Made by a program: the position numbers and the translations under genes. This document shows positions 18,636 to 29,500 of a stretch of DNA of 64,000 bases, piece by piece; the stretch's first letter is position 1; the number at the start of each line of letters is the position of its first letter. The notes under the pieces were generated by a model. The model did not search any database. It had not been told where the DNA came from and worked only from the letters and a program-made list of their open reading frames with translations. Source of the DNA: Moesziomyces globuligerus (Eukaryota; Basidiomycota; Ustilaginomycetes; Ustilaginales; Ustilaginaceae); the NCBI GenBank assembly GCA_030849465.1, contig JARVLF010000006.1, positions 744,001-808,000 of the forward strand, in the 5' to 3' direction.

Positions 18636-20027
18636 TCAGAAGACGGTGCCGTCCGAGATGACGTTGATGGGGGGACCCTTGGACTCGGGTCTCTTTTCGG
18701 CCGCGATCTGCCTGCCTCCCTTCCACGTCGCCGCCTCGAGCACCTGTTTCAAGTTGAGCTGTTGCGGCTGGAGTCCGAGCTGTGCTCTGATCTTCTCTGC
18801 GGCCCGGTCGAGTAACACCACCGTGAGGGCACGCCACTCGACCACCGCAGGATGTTCTGCAGGGATCGCCGGGATCTCGCCCTTGGGAGCCGTGGAGGCA
18901 TCGAGGAGCGACTGCTTGGGGACGAGCACGCCGAGATCAACGAACAGGCCTCCATTTCTGTACTCGGGCAAGCCCGTGCCATGCTCTGCGTCGATGAACT
19001 CCCAGCCGAGCGTGGCCGACATGGCTTCCTGGAGCGAGTAGCACATCCATTGCGAGAGCTTGTGGAAGGGCACCATGGCTGCTTGGTCGTCGAGCTCGAC
19101 GCGGTTGAGCTTGGCTAGCGTGGCGTTGGGCCAGACGTCGCCCATGGCGACGTTGTCGAGGTGCGTTCGGGAGGCGGGCCAGATGGGCGCGAGACCGTAC
19201 ATCAGCACCTCCCACAGCACGGGCAGACTGACCTGCGTCTTGCCGCCTTGCGTGCGTGTCGTCGGGTGCGTTGCAAGGTAGTCGACCAAGAACCCCGGTC
19301 GACGTTGAGCAGCAGGACAGTTGGCAGGACCGTGGAAGAAGTCGTGTGCGTCCGACTCGAGCGCGCGTCCGAGCTTCACCAGCAGCGCAGCACGACCCTC
19401 GAGGCCAGTCATCGGGTTCGAGTCCGGGTGCACCTGCATGTCGATGGCCAGCATGTCGCTCGACAGATTCTGCAGCCCTGCAGCTGTCACCTTGTGCCCA
19501 CTCCCCGCTTCGGCGTCGGCCTCGGTGCAGAATCGACCGGCGGTGAACATGTCGAGGCTCGCCACGGCCAGGCCCTCCGACCGACCATAGCTGAGCCCGG
19601 TCCTCTTCTCTTCGTACTGCCACTGCGTGCCTGCTCCTGCATCCAGCAGCACCGACACCATGAAGAGATCGATGAGGCGTCGTGCGGCTTCCGTCGCATC
19701 GACCGCAAAAACAGTGTCGCTGGAAGGGATCGGAGGGAGCTTGGCCCAGGAGGAGAGCAGCGTCGTGATACGCGGGATGCCGCCCACGTCGAAATGTCGC
19801 CACCGTCCGTGAGGAGGGATCGAGGCATAGTCGGTACCGTAGTCGCGAGAGATGATGTCGATGCAGTACGCAGCCACAGCTTCCTCGCGCGAGGCGTCGT
19901 ACCGGAAGTACTCGAGCTCTCCGTCCGCAGACGCGGCCGAGAAGATCTTATAGCATCGCTCGCGCACCGCGGGCAGCGTGCGCAGATACGCCACCGCAGG
20001 TGATACGCTCGCACTTGCAGAACTCAT
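18636..20027 (-). CDS. URC4: Uracil catabolism protein 4 (DUF1688 family)
   Basis: A 463-residue protein from the ATG at 20027; the open frame extends only to a TTG beyond it. Diagnostic DUF1688 stretches run through the protein, including GRWRHFDVGG, LLDAGAGTQWQY, GLSYGRSEGLAVASLDMF, LEGRAALLVKLGRAL, VLWEVLMYGLAPIW and FHKLSQWMCYSLQEAM. In Lachancea kluyveri Urc4 is one of the URC proteins needed to use uracil as sole nitrogen source; its exact reaction is not settled. No other URC gene is in the window. The stop lies 110 bp from the end of the convergent transporter gene. Confidence 0.9.
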   Translation of the reverse strand: MSSASASVSPAVAYLRTLPAVRERCYKIFSAASADGELEYFRYDASREEAVAAYCIDIISRDYGTDYASIPPHGRWRHFDVGGIPRITTLLSSWAKLPPIPSSDTVFAVDATEAARRLIDLFMVSVLLDAGAGTQWQYEEKRTGLSYGRSEGLAVASLDMFTAGRFCTEADAEAGSGHKVTAAGLQNLSSDMLAIDMQVHPDSNPMTGLEGRAALLVKLGRALESDAHDFFHGPANCPAAQRRPGFLVDYLATHPTTRTQGGKTQVSLPVLWEVLMYGLAPIWPASRTHLDNVAMGDVWPNATLAKLNRVELDDQAAMVPFHKLSQWMCYSLQEAMSATLGWEFIDAEHGTGLPEYRNGGLFVDLGVLVPKQSLLDASTAPKGEIPAIPAEHPAVVEWRALTVVLLDRAAEKIRAQLGLQPQQLNLKQVLEAATWKGGRQIAAEKRPESKGPPINVISDGTVF

Positions 20028-20563
20028 GATGATGGAGGACAAGGAAGGTGACGGTGATGATCGCAGGTCGCGGTGGAGCGAGTCTTAAGACCAGGAGGGA
20101 TGCAGGAGGGAGGTGGAACGGTGGCTCGTGCGGCAACACACGCGCGATATGGCACGGCACTGCAGCCCACTTCCGACCATCCGACCCGCATCCAAGGGTC
20201 TCACTCCATGCGACACGTCAAGCTCCGCGCGGCGCACACAGTGAGCATGTTAGGTTGAAGCGAGCTTGATCCGCCTTATCTCGATCCGCTGTAAGATAGC
20301 CCCTCCCGAGCTCCCGTCCATACCTCCTCTGGGCCCCGCAACGAGCATCCCGGACAAAGCCGTCCCTCCACAGTCGTCGAATTGTCGCCGGAATCTGCGA
20401 TGCCCCGGAATGGGAACGTCAGTCGGCGATTATAGCTGAACGTCCGCTCGAAATTATGAAGTGGTATCAATAAATGAGGTTGGCTCGCCGAGGAGCCGAT
20501 ATGCTAAGGGGAAAAGGAGTGTGTTCTGTGCCTGCAAAGGCTTGTGTATGTGTGGTTGCGGCA
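20028..20563. promoter_or_regulatory. Upstream region of URC4 with GATA-type sites
   Basis: A 536-bp spacer between two minus-strand genes. It contains CTTATC at 20275-20280 (GATAAG on the other strand) and AGATAG at 20294-20299, about 250-270 bp before the URC4 ATG. These fit sites of fungal GATA nitrogen regulators, but such short motifs occur often by chance. Confidence 0.35.
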
Positions 20564-23500
20564 CTATGGCGCGCCTGACCTTTTGCGAAGGTACTCTTCG
20601 TGCATCTCCCTGCGTGTCATGGACGAGCCTTGATCACGCTGCTGCGCAACCATCGAAGCGGGTCGGGCCGGAGGTGGCGGCATCGTCGCCGCCGCCTGTT
20701 GCTCCTTCTGACGTTCGCTCTCAGCTTGAAGCTTCAGCACGCGCTCGGAAAGGTCTTCGAGCACCGCCAGCCGGTCGTCCTGCCGGCTAAAGGCTGCATC
20801 CGGAGATGATTCGCGCCTCATCATGGGCCCGCCCATGCTCTGACTCCGTGCGTGGGCTAACAAGCTCCGCGATAGCTCGCCACTGCCTGAGTGAAGTTGC
20901 GAGAGGGAAGACGGCTGAAGGGTGCCGAATTCGTCCACTGACGAGGAGACGCCCCGTGGAGGCAAGATTCCCTTCGTCCGTCGCAATGTGCGACCCGGTT
21001 TGGAAGGCGATTCAGCGCCGGTGAGAGATCGTGCGTCGACACTGGCACTGGCCTCCCCTGGGATCTTTGTATCGCCTTTTGGTTTCTGCTGAAGGAACGT
21101 TCGAAGAGTGTCTAGGGCCACAGAAACTTCGTTGAAGCCGATCTTGCCTTTACACTGGCTCGATAGCGATGGGAATGTGCGCAGCGACTCCAAGTCTGCC
21201 GCGGGTTCGACCGCGGATTGCGGGCGGCGAACACCGATGGAGGTGCCTTCGCTACTCTTCGCGGTCCTCTGCAGCGCGATACTGTGCCTGACATTTGTTG
21301 CCGGCAGCAGCGAGCTGTTTGGAGACAGGAGGGCGTCGCTTGATCTGGTGAGCTTCATCGAGCTGGCGCTTGCACCGGATGGCGACATGCCAGCTTGTGA
21401 CATTTCCCGTGCACGTCGGAGCGCAAGTGCAGTGCCAGAGACGCGCTCGCTGGCGGAGACCCCAGCATCGGAGTGCAGCCCACCACTCGAGCCTGTTCTT
21501 GTCGTCATTGACATGCGGAGCGAACCTGATGCGATGTAGGAACGCGGCCGGGTTGGGCCCGTAGTTCCGCTCGATGTCTGGCTGTCCTGCGACGCCAAAT
21601 TGCCCACGGAGCTGCGACTGCTTGTGCTTGCACTGCTGCTTGGCCTAGCCGATCGCATGTTCTTGTTGTAAGGCTCGGCCAAAAGTCTGGACCGCGTCGA
21701 AGACGAAGAGATCGAGAGGGAGTCTAACGATGTTCGCTCATCAGTCCAAGCAGCCTGGACTGAAAGGGATGCTTCAGGACTAAGGGGCAATGCTGGAGTC
21801 GACGCCCGGTCTCTCAGCGAAACGACGGCATCGCGGTTTCTGGGCCACGTCCGCCATCGTTCCTCGGCCATTTGCTCGATCGAGACGGACTGTCCAAACT
21901 CGCTGAAGTCGTGCATCGCCACTTCAGGTGTTTCTCCCGATCGTAAGAGCTGGCCCATAGCTCCCGCAGCTGGTTTGTCCGCAGCGAGGGAGCGATTATG
22001 GCTGAGACCGATGGAGGAGGCCGGCGTAGAGTCGGACTCGTCGTCGGCAGAAGCCGAGCTTGGCCCGCGCACCGAGCTTTGTATGTCTTTGAAAGAGGTG
22101 TCCCAGGTCGACGAGTTGCTCGCGGATGTGAAACTTCTCTCGGTAGTGGCGCCTAGTGATGCGTACGAGGGTTCGTTCCGATGCCAACGATCGGCTGGAC
22201 GATACAGACCTGCAGCCGGATGGCTTGACATGTCCGACGACGACGAGCGTGAGCCGTCTGAGCCAACCAACCACCTGCCCATTTCATCGACCAGCATATG
22301 AGGACCGTTGGCGTTCGTAGAAGATGCCGAAGAGAGCTGCATCGGTCGAGCCGAAGGAGCGGGACCAAGTTCGAGGTCGAGGCCAAGACCGGACAGCTGC
22401 TCTTCTTCAATCGGCTTGCTTGGGAAGCTGCGGTTGTGATGGTATTGCTCGAGAATGCCCAAATCGTCGTCTTTCGCAAGATTAGCTTGGCGCTGTGCAT
22501 GGAATGACGGTTTGCCTTCGCTGCCGCCAATCTTATGATCAAGATGGCCTTCAGAGACCTCCCTTACTGCAAGTGTTGGAGGAGAATTGAGATGCGCAGA
22601 AGTGGTTGACGGCGCCATCGGCCGGAGAAAGACACGGGCAAGCGCCTCTCCTTCCGTGACCGCTTGTGAACGATTCGCTAAAACGTGCTGTCCCGTCCTT
22701 ATCGGAGGATGACCGACATCGTCAGATGAATGCTGCGACGCAAGAAATCGAGCATCTTGGTGACGCAGCTGGTCGGTGAGGTCACTGCTGGGAAGCTGGT
22801 GCGTAGATAAGCTCGGGGTTTCCTGCTCGAAGATTGAGGTTAGGAAGGCGCCGTCATTGAAACTCGTAGGAAAGGCCGACATGAGCTGAATCGGCGAGAG
22901 GGAGGCGTTGGAAGATGGACTCAGCATGGTCATGCCCATGTGATTATCGGAAGGGGCCGACTCGTAGATTGAGATTCGCGATTCGCTGCCCGGGTGCTCG
23001 CGGTACGCTCGGAAAGCACCCGACTGAGTTTCTGTCACACCAGCAGCATCGGTGCCCTCCGAAGCTGTCGTGGGCCCGGCCATGCTGGCGACTTTGGCAA
23101 GGGTCTGCTTCGATGCGCTAACGGATGAGCCGGGCGGATGAGCTGCGACTTGAAAATAGTGCGCCTTCGAGCCAACATGGAAGATGTTGAAAGTCTTTTG
23201 TGTTGAAGATCCGGACATGAGCCACTCCTGGTCCTGCACCGGGGCACGAGCCTGCTGCAGATGGCTAGCAGACGGTACCAGCGACGATGTCGAAGCTCCC
23301 GATTCGACCGCGCCGAGAGGCGCAGCCGCCCAGGGCGAGACTGGGGTGCCGGGTGAGTTGAAGGCTTCATGGCCCGAGAGCGTGAGCAGCTGCGGCGCAT
23401 GTGTGTGGCGCGTGGGCGTTCGCAGAGCTTCGTTCTGCGCGGGTGTTGCCAAATGGGACGTCGGTGTGGCGTGCGAAAGAAGAGAAGCGGCTGTCTGTGG

Positions 23501-23674
23501 CTGGGGTGGGCTAGTGGGCGTGGCCTTCCTGGCCGAAGTCGGCGTCGTGATGTTGAGAGCGTGGCTGAGTGTGGAAACATAGGAGGAGGAGACGGTACTT
23601 CGGCGATGTGATGGGGAAGACGCGAGTGATGGTACGCCTTGCTGTTCCGGTTGATTGTCATTGGAACGCTGCAT
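20564..23674 (-). CDS. Large Ser-rich, mostly disordered protein of unknown function
   Basis: A 1036-residue protein from ATG at 23674 (MQRSNDNQPEQQGV). Ser, Thr, Ala and Pro dominate, with many SP/TP and RxxS sites suggesting heavy phosphorylation. More structured pieces are a hydrophobic/basic strip near residues 840-870 (KIGFNEVSVALDTLRTFLQQ), which looks like an amphipathic helix, and a C-terminal coiled coil near 965-995 (RLAVLEDLSERVLKLQAE) followed by a basic end (RREMHEEYLRKRSG). No enzyme, DNA-binding or membrane domain was recognised. A cortical, cytoskeletal or signalling scaffold would fit, but this is a guess. A 2.9 kb gap lies upstream. Confidence 0.8.
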   Translation of the reverse strand: MQRSNDNQPEQQGVPSLASSPSHRRSTVSSSYVSTLSHALNITTPTSARKATPTSPPQPQTAASLLSHATPTSHLATPAQNEALRTPTRHTHAPQLLTLSGHEAFNSPGTPVSPWAAAPLGAVESGASTSSLVPSASHLQQARAPVQDQEWLMSGSSTQKTFNIFHVGSKAHYFQVAAHPPGSSVSASKQTLAKVASMAGPTTASEGTDAAGVTETQSGAFRAYREHPGSESRISIYESAPSDNHMGMTMLSPSSNASLSPIQLMSAFPTSFNDGAFLTSIFEQETPSLSTHQLPSSDLTDQLRHQDARFLASQHSSDDVGHPPIRTGQHVLANRSQAVTEGEALARVFLRPMAPSTTSAHLNSPPTLAVREVSEGHLDHKIGGSEGKPSFHAQRQANLAKDDDLGILEQYHHNRSFPSKPIEEEQLSGLGLDLELGPAPSARPMQLSSASSTNANGPHMLVDEMGRWLVGSDGSRSSSSDMSSHPAAGLYRPADRWHRNEPSYASLGATTERSFTSASNSSTWDTSFKDIQSSVRGPSSASADDESDSTPASSIGLSHNRSLAADKPAAGAMGQLLRSGETPEVAMHDFSEFGQSVSIEQMAEERWRTWPRNRDAVVSLRDRASTPALPLSPEASLSVQAAWTDERTSLDSLSISSSSTRSRLLAEPYNKNMRSARPSSSASTSSRSSVGNLASQDSQTSSGTTGPTRPRSYIASGSLRMSMTTRTGSSGGLHSDAGVSASERVSGTALALRRAREMSQAGMSPSGASASSMKLTRSSDALLSPNSSLLPATNVRHSIALQRTAKSSEGTSIGVRRPQSAVEPAADLESLRTFPSLSSQCKGKIGFNEVSVALDTLRTFLQQKPKGDTKIPGEASASVDARSLTGAESPSKPGRTLRRTKGILPPRGVSSSVDEFGTLQPSSLSQLHSGSGELSRSLLAHARSQSMGGPMMRRESSPDAAFSRQDDRLAVLEDLSERVLKLQAESERQKEQQAAATMPPPPARPASMVAQQRDQGSSMTRREMHEEYLRKRSGAP

Positions 23675-26542
23675 TACGCGAACCGGCCGCGCTCGGCTGC
23701 CTTCACCAAAGAAGACGTTCTTTGGCCCCGACTACGATTGGCCGATTGCGAGGCTGGGTGATTGTGGGCATGGAACGACCAAGATTGCTGCCGAGCAGAA
23801 GTACACGCTGAGGGTGGTGCGAAGAGAATGCTGCTCAGTGCACAGGGACTTTCGCTCTGCGGATCACGAGGTTCAGTCGGTGTTGTCGGTGCTGTCGACG
23901 ACTGATTTAGGCAGGCGGTGCTTTTAGATGGACGAGGCGATGTGGTGATCGGCGAGATGATGTTCAACTATCTTTGGTCGTCACCCGGCGGTGGCTGGGA
24001 AGACTGGACGGATTTTGTAACCGCTCAAAGAGACGGAAGTGCGCAGAAGGTGATGTGGCGAGGAGAACGAGCTGAAGAAAAGGGCGACGAATAGCTGAGA
24101 AGGTCCAGGGCAGTGCGGAGGAGTGTGGAGCATCTGCGGGCCCCTGAGCAACACTTTTCGAGCGCTGTCAAGAGAGCCGAGCAAGGCACGAGTCGATGTG
24201 CGGTACCGGAGGTGCTCGTTGGGGACAGACTCGAACGGAGCTGAGCTGGGTCAGGATGCCGCTTGTGGCTGCTCTCAGATCGGCGCCAGAGACTCGGTGT
24301 GCAGACGCGAGCTGCCGGAGGTTCAGAGAGGTCGGAGCTTTTGACTGAGCGACACCTGTTACTGGGAGCCGATGCACGAGGCGACGCCGTCTAGGGCAGT
24401 TCCGTAGGATGGTGTGGAGCTGCGGAAGCTGCGGGGCACATGGAAGCAAGCGACAGGCAACCTACGAAAACCTCGCCGGAACCGAGGTGGCGAGCCTGAG
24501 GTGGGTCGCTTGCGAGATACTGGTTTGCAGCGTCGCAGGGCAAGGGTTCGGACGACTGTCACCGTATGTGTCAAGGTTCGGCGGCGGCCTAGCTGGGGTC
24601 GGTCAACGGCGAAGAGCGAAAGGCAGCGGGCGGTGAAGGAAAAGCGGAGGAGAGTCAAAAGAAGCTTGCCATGCAGCTGCACACTGACGCAGAAGTTCAG
24701 CGCCCTGAGCCAGTAGCAGAGAGTGTGTTCAGAGCCGTCAAGAACCCGCGGAGCTTGAGGAGACAAGCTTGGACGCTGCAGAGATGCATGCCATCGCGAG
24801 CCGGCAAATGTGCATCCGCCCTGACCGTAAGAAGAAACTGAGCAAGTCGCAGGCAAAGACAAGCCAGCTGCGCGGTGCTGCATGGCCAAGCGAGCCGATC
24901 CACCGCTCTGCAGAAGGAGCCAAATTCTCAAGTGTTGGTCTCTGCGACGCGAGCGGGCCGAAGCGCGTTTGATGGGCACGCAGGCCGGAGCAGTGGCCGG
25001 AGCTGAGTGGACTTGCAGGCTGCTTTTTTCCACGATGCGAAATCACAACCGGCATGCAGCAGACGATGCTTCTCACAAGTCCGCTTCACTCCCTCATCGA
25101 ATGGCAGACATTCGTAGGATGACCATGGAGCGTCGAGTCAAAGACAGTAGGTGCAGTAGCAACACCAGTCTGGCTCAGTCAGGTCCCGCTTTCACTGGCC
25201 TCTCCTTTCCACTTCGAAGTCGGGCCTGATATCAAGGACAGTGTATGCAGCGGAACAACGACACGCGACCGATCATGATCAAAGGGGAAAGATGCACGTC
25301 CTTTGTCGCGGCACAGCCAAGCCTGCCGAGGTGCTCAGCGAGCTGTGCCGACTCACGACAGGGCGGACACGCAGCAGCATCTGCCACCCTTTGAGGCACA
25401 GCCGGTGGGGCCCACACGGCCCGCATAGCGTCGGTGCCGCATCAGAATCGAAATTCTTTTCTCGCTCGTGCCGGCATAAGCGATGGCCACCTGGACCACG
25501 AAATTCGACCATGCGTTCCGAGGTGTCTCGTGCTATACTTGGCTCATCCGACCACGCAACAATTGCAGCCGCAGTTCGCTATACACGCCGACAGCGCAAT
25601 GATCTGAATCGCCCCTTGACATGTTCACCGGCAGGACTCATTGTCTGCGAGGTGGCCGGCTCAAGGCGTCCGCCGCAAGCCCGCGCGGACGCGGGAAAGC
25701 GTCTGCTCATGCATCATGCACGTCCTAGTTCATCAAGAGACCCGGTCAAGTGCCGCGCCTGACGCCGAAGTCCACGCGCCAAGCGTTCGCAAGCGTCCGC
25801 AGGGCCGCCGTGCAGGACGGAAGCGAGCACCGTTCGGTGAACCCCAGAAGCCTCGACGTGGCAAGCGAGACAGAAGAGCGACGATCGCTGCACCGAGGAT
25901 CCTTCTGCGTTGACCTGCGGCGGAATCAGGTTGGCTCGAAGACTCAGCAGCTCCGAGACCTTACTGACGCCTTACAGAGGCGACACGGGCTAGAGCATGT
26001 GGGCGTTGCAGCCGATCGGTCGCCGCTATCGGACCGCCGCGCATCTCCCATGGGAACGGATTTCCGATGATCAACGTGGCTCTCGTCCGTCTCGCAAATC
26101 GAGCGCCTCGCCTAAAGCTTGGATTTGTTTGGACCCCGTTGTCTGCTTTGGTTGACAGGCGGAGAGTGAGACAACGCCTCAGCCCGCTGGGACCAACAAA
26201 CAAATCCCCAAGTTCGCCACTCTTCGGCTTCGGCGCCCTTTCCTCCGTCGACGTGCCTCGGACGCACCCTCCCCGTCTCGCGGCATGCGCTGCTCTGGCT
26301 TGCTTTCTCCTCGTCAAAATAAGAGCGAAAATCACTTTCCCAGACCGACTCTCCGCCCAACGCAAGGCTGCGTCCCGAAACTGCAACCTCGTTCCCTGAT
26401 GTCCAATTCGGGCCAGCGACTCGGCCACCTGCTGTGTTCCACCGCAGCATCACAGTCTGCTGACAACTTGGAACTCTTCATTTTCTTAGACATGAGCCGG
26501 CTCGGAACAGGTAATCTACGCGATGGGGACGGGAAAAGGGGT
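23675..26542. other. 2.9 kb stretch without a convincing gene
   Basis: This is the longest gap in the window. Short open frames exist in all frames, the longest 224 codons at 24359-25033 on the minus strand. Their products are Arg/Ser/Cys-rich without domain-like segments, and their codon use does not resemble the neighbours. The left part should hold the promoter and a possible long 5' leader of the Ser-rich gene, the right end the LYS2 3' UTR. A noncoding RNA or a multi-exon gene missed by eye is possible. No repeat family or transposon remnant was seen. Confidence 0.4.
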
Positions 26543-29500
26543 CTAGTTGGCGGATCCACGACCGATGGCCTTCATCTCGGCTCCGATGTTAGCAAGCTTG
26601 GGCAGGGGTTCCGCATCCGTCTGGGAGGGGGCAGGAAGGAAGCCGACCGCCAAAAGCCAGGCGAGGTACGTGCCGACGAGCGAGCGGTCCACGCCCATGA
26701 CCGTGCCCTGGGCCTTGCCCTCGTTGGCTGCGTCGAGGATCGCCTGGGTGTGGCGGTCGTCGAGCTCGGGCGACTTGGTCGACGTGGGCAGGTCGTCGAG
26801 CACAAAGTGGAGCAGAGGGAAGAGCGCGTTGTCCTCGACCGATCCAGAGCCGCTGCTGAGCACGTGCTCCTCGAGCCTGGCGCGCCAGTGCACGTACTCG
26901 GTCTTCTCCACCTTCCAGCCGTATCGGCTGAGCTGGCCGAGCATGTCGTTGAATCGGATGCTCGGGTGGTTGGTTACGTGGAACACCTTGGCGTGCGTGC
27001 CGGCGGTCCTGTTGATCGTCTCGAGCTCGCGCGCGTTGTTGAGACACGCCAGCGTCGCAATGCGCGCCACATGGTCGACGGGCACCATGTTGATCGGGTT
27101 GTGCATGTCCGGCACCAGACCGAGCTGGATCGAGCCCTTGACGAGACGCCAAAGGAAGTCGTCAGTGTTGGTCACAGCCGTCTTGGAGTCGCCCACAACG
27201 TATCCGGGTCGTACGATCGACGCTTTGAGACCGCGCGATGCAGCGATCATGATCAGTTTCTCAGCGACCCACTTGGATTGACCGTAGCCCGTGGTGAGGC
27301 CGCGAGCGTTGGCCTCGATATCGTCGGTCTCAGGCACACCGTGCAGCTGCTCGGCAGCTCCGGCCTGCGCAGGGTCGCGTCCGTGTACGATCGAATCCGA
27401 GAGGCGGATGTAGTGGTCGGTGTCCAGGGCCGACGTACTCGAGACGAACGTGAGCGTCTTGGCCTTCTTGCCCGTGTTGCAGAGCTTGATCGCGCAAATG
27501 GTCGAGCCAACATTGGCGGCACGCAGCTTGCTGTACGGATAGACCCAGTGGACCAGGGCTCCGTTGTGCAGGATGTCATCCACCTCGTCCGCCAGCTTGG
27601 CGTACACCGCTTCCGACATTCCCAGGCGCTGGGGTGCCGCGAGGTCACCTAGAACCACCTCGAGACGACCTTCGCTCACCCAGCGGTCATCCCAGATGCC
27701 TCGGCCCTTGCAGCCTTCGCGCAGACGCTCGAGCGCGTTCGCCTCGTCCTTGGCTCGCACGTGCGCGTAGACCTTGGCGACGCTCGACGCGCGCTTGGTC
27801 AGCAGATCGTACAGGACGAAAGCGCCGAGGAAGCCGGTCACACCGGTCACGAGCACGGTACGCGGTCCCTCGGCAGCCACACGGACCTTGTCGCCCGCAA
27901 AAGACTCGGGCAGGCTCGGCGTGAGTGTGGCAACGTCGGCGCCGTAGTTCTCGTCCAGGCTCGCCTCCTCGCTCTGCTTAGTCGAAGGTCCCGATCCGTT
28001 TGCCTGCGAAGCACCAAGGCCGAGATCAGCCTGGCGCAGCGAGTCGACCGCCTTGGCCAGCCCGCGGACGGTGGGCGCGTCAAAGACAACACCGAGCGGC
28101 ACGTTGATGACGAACTGCTTTCGCATCTCGAACACCAGGCGCGTGGCCAGGATCGAGTGGCCGCCGAGGTCGAAGAAGCTCTCGTCGAGGGGAATCGGCG
28201 AGGGCGCGTTGGGCAGCAGTCGCGACCAAAGCTCAGTAACCAGGCGTTCGGTCGGCGTGGCCGAGGCCAATGCAGCCGCAGCATCGGTACCGTTCTTGGC
28301 GCCCGATGAGCTGCCCGAGGACGCTGCAGCCACCATAGCCGTGTCCGGGAAGGGCAAAGCGGGCTTGTCGATCTTTCCGTTCGGGTTGAGCGGCATCTTG
28401 TGCAGGGGCACGAACAGCGTAGGCACCGAGTAGGCGGGCAGCTTGCGCTTGAGGTGATCGCGGATGTCCTTGATCAGCTTGCGGTATCGGCGCATGCCCT
28501 TGACGAGCATCGCATCGCGGGCAGCCTTGCCGCCGGCAGCAGCTGCGCCCTCGTCATCCTCGGTGACCTCCTCCTCGAACTCGGCTGCACCGGCGCCAGG
28601 CACAAAGTAGGAGACGAGGACCTTCTCCTCGTCCTTGTCACGACGCACCAGCGTGACGTTCTCGCGCACGTACGGGTGACGCGAAAGATGCGTGTCGATC
28701 TCGCCGAGCTCGATACGGAAGCCGCGGATCTTGATCTGGTCGTCCGCACGGCCCGTGCACTCGACGGTGCCGTCGGGCAGGTAGCGGCCCAGATCGCCCG
28801 TCTTGTACATGCGGTCACGGATACCCTTCCAAAACTGGCCCTCGGGCTTGTCCTTGACGGTATCAGGGAAGCTGAGGTTGGGGGCAAGGAAGTTGGGCAT
28901 GAACTTCTCCGCCGTCACCTCGGGAGGGCCCAGATAGCCCTCGGCGAGGCCACCGCTTCGGACGTAGATCTCGCCGACCTCGCCGACGGCGCAGGTGGCG
29001 GTACGCTCGTTGCGGTTGACGACGAGCAGCTGGACGTTGATCATGCCCTGACCCGCAGGCATGATGTCCTTCTGCGTCTGCAGGAAGGTGGTCGAGGTGC
29101 TGACGGGAGGGATGGCAAAGTAGCTGACCGCACGCTGCGTTTCGGTCGTGCCGTACATATTGATGATGCACACGTTGGCCGCAAGCGCCTGCAAACGCGT
29201 GCAGTCGCGCTTGGTGAGCACATCGCCGACAAAGAACGCGTTGCGGAGCGAGGGGATCAGCGCAGTGGCCTGTGCGCTCAACAGCTGACCCATGGCCGGG
29301 GTGAGGTGCGTGACGGTCGCTTTGGTGGCAGCCATCCACTCAGCGAGACGGCCAGGCGTACCGATGTCCTCGGACGTAGGGATGTGCAGCTCCGCGCCGA
29401 AGAAGAGCGGTGTGAAGATGTCTCTCTGGATCGGGTCGTGGGCGATACCAGAAAGCATGGTGAACCGTTCGTGGTCGCCGAGGCCGAAGCGTTCGCCCAT

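Noticed and set aside
16438..18837. 799-codon open frame antisense to the ADP1-like gene
   Set aside because: Same codon-bias shadow effect; the product is Arg/Glu/Asp-rich without any recognisable domain, and the sense strand has perfect ABC motifs.
24359..25033. 224-codon open frame in the large gap
   Set aside because: Composition is Arg/Ser/Cys-rich with no domain-like pattern or neighbour-like codon use; kept as noncoding until there is RNA evidence.
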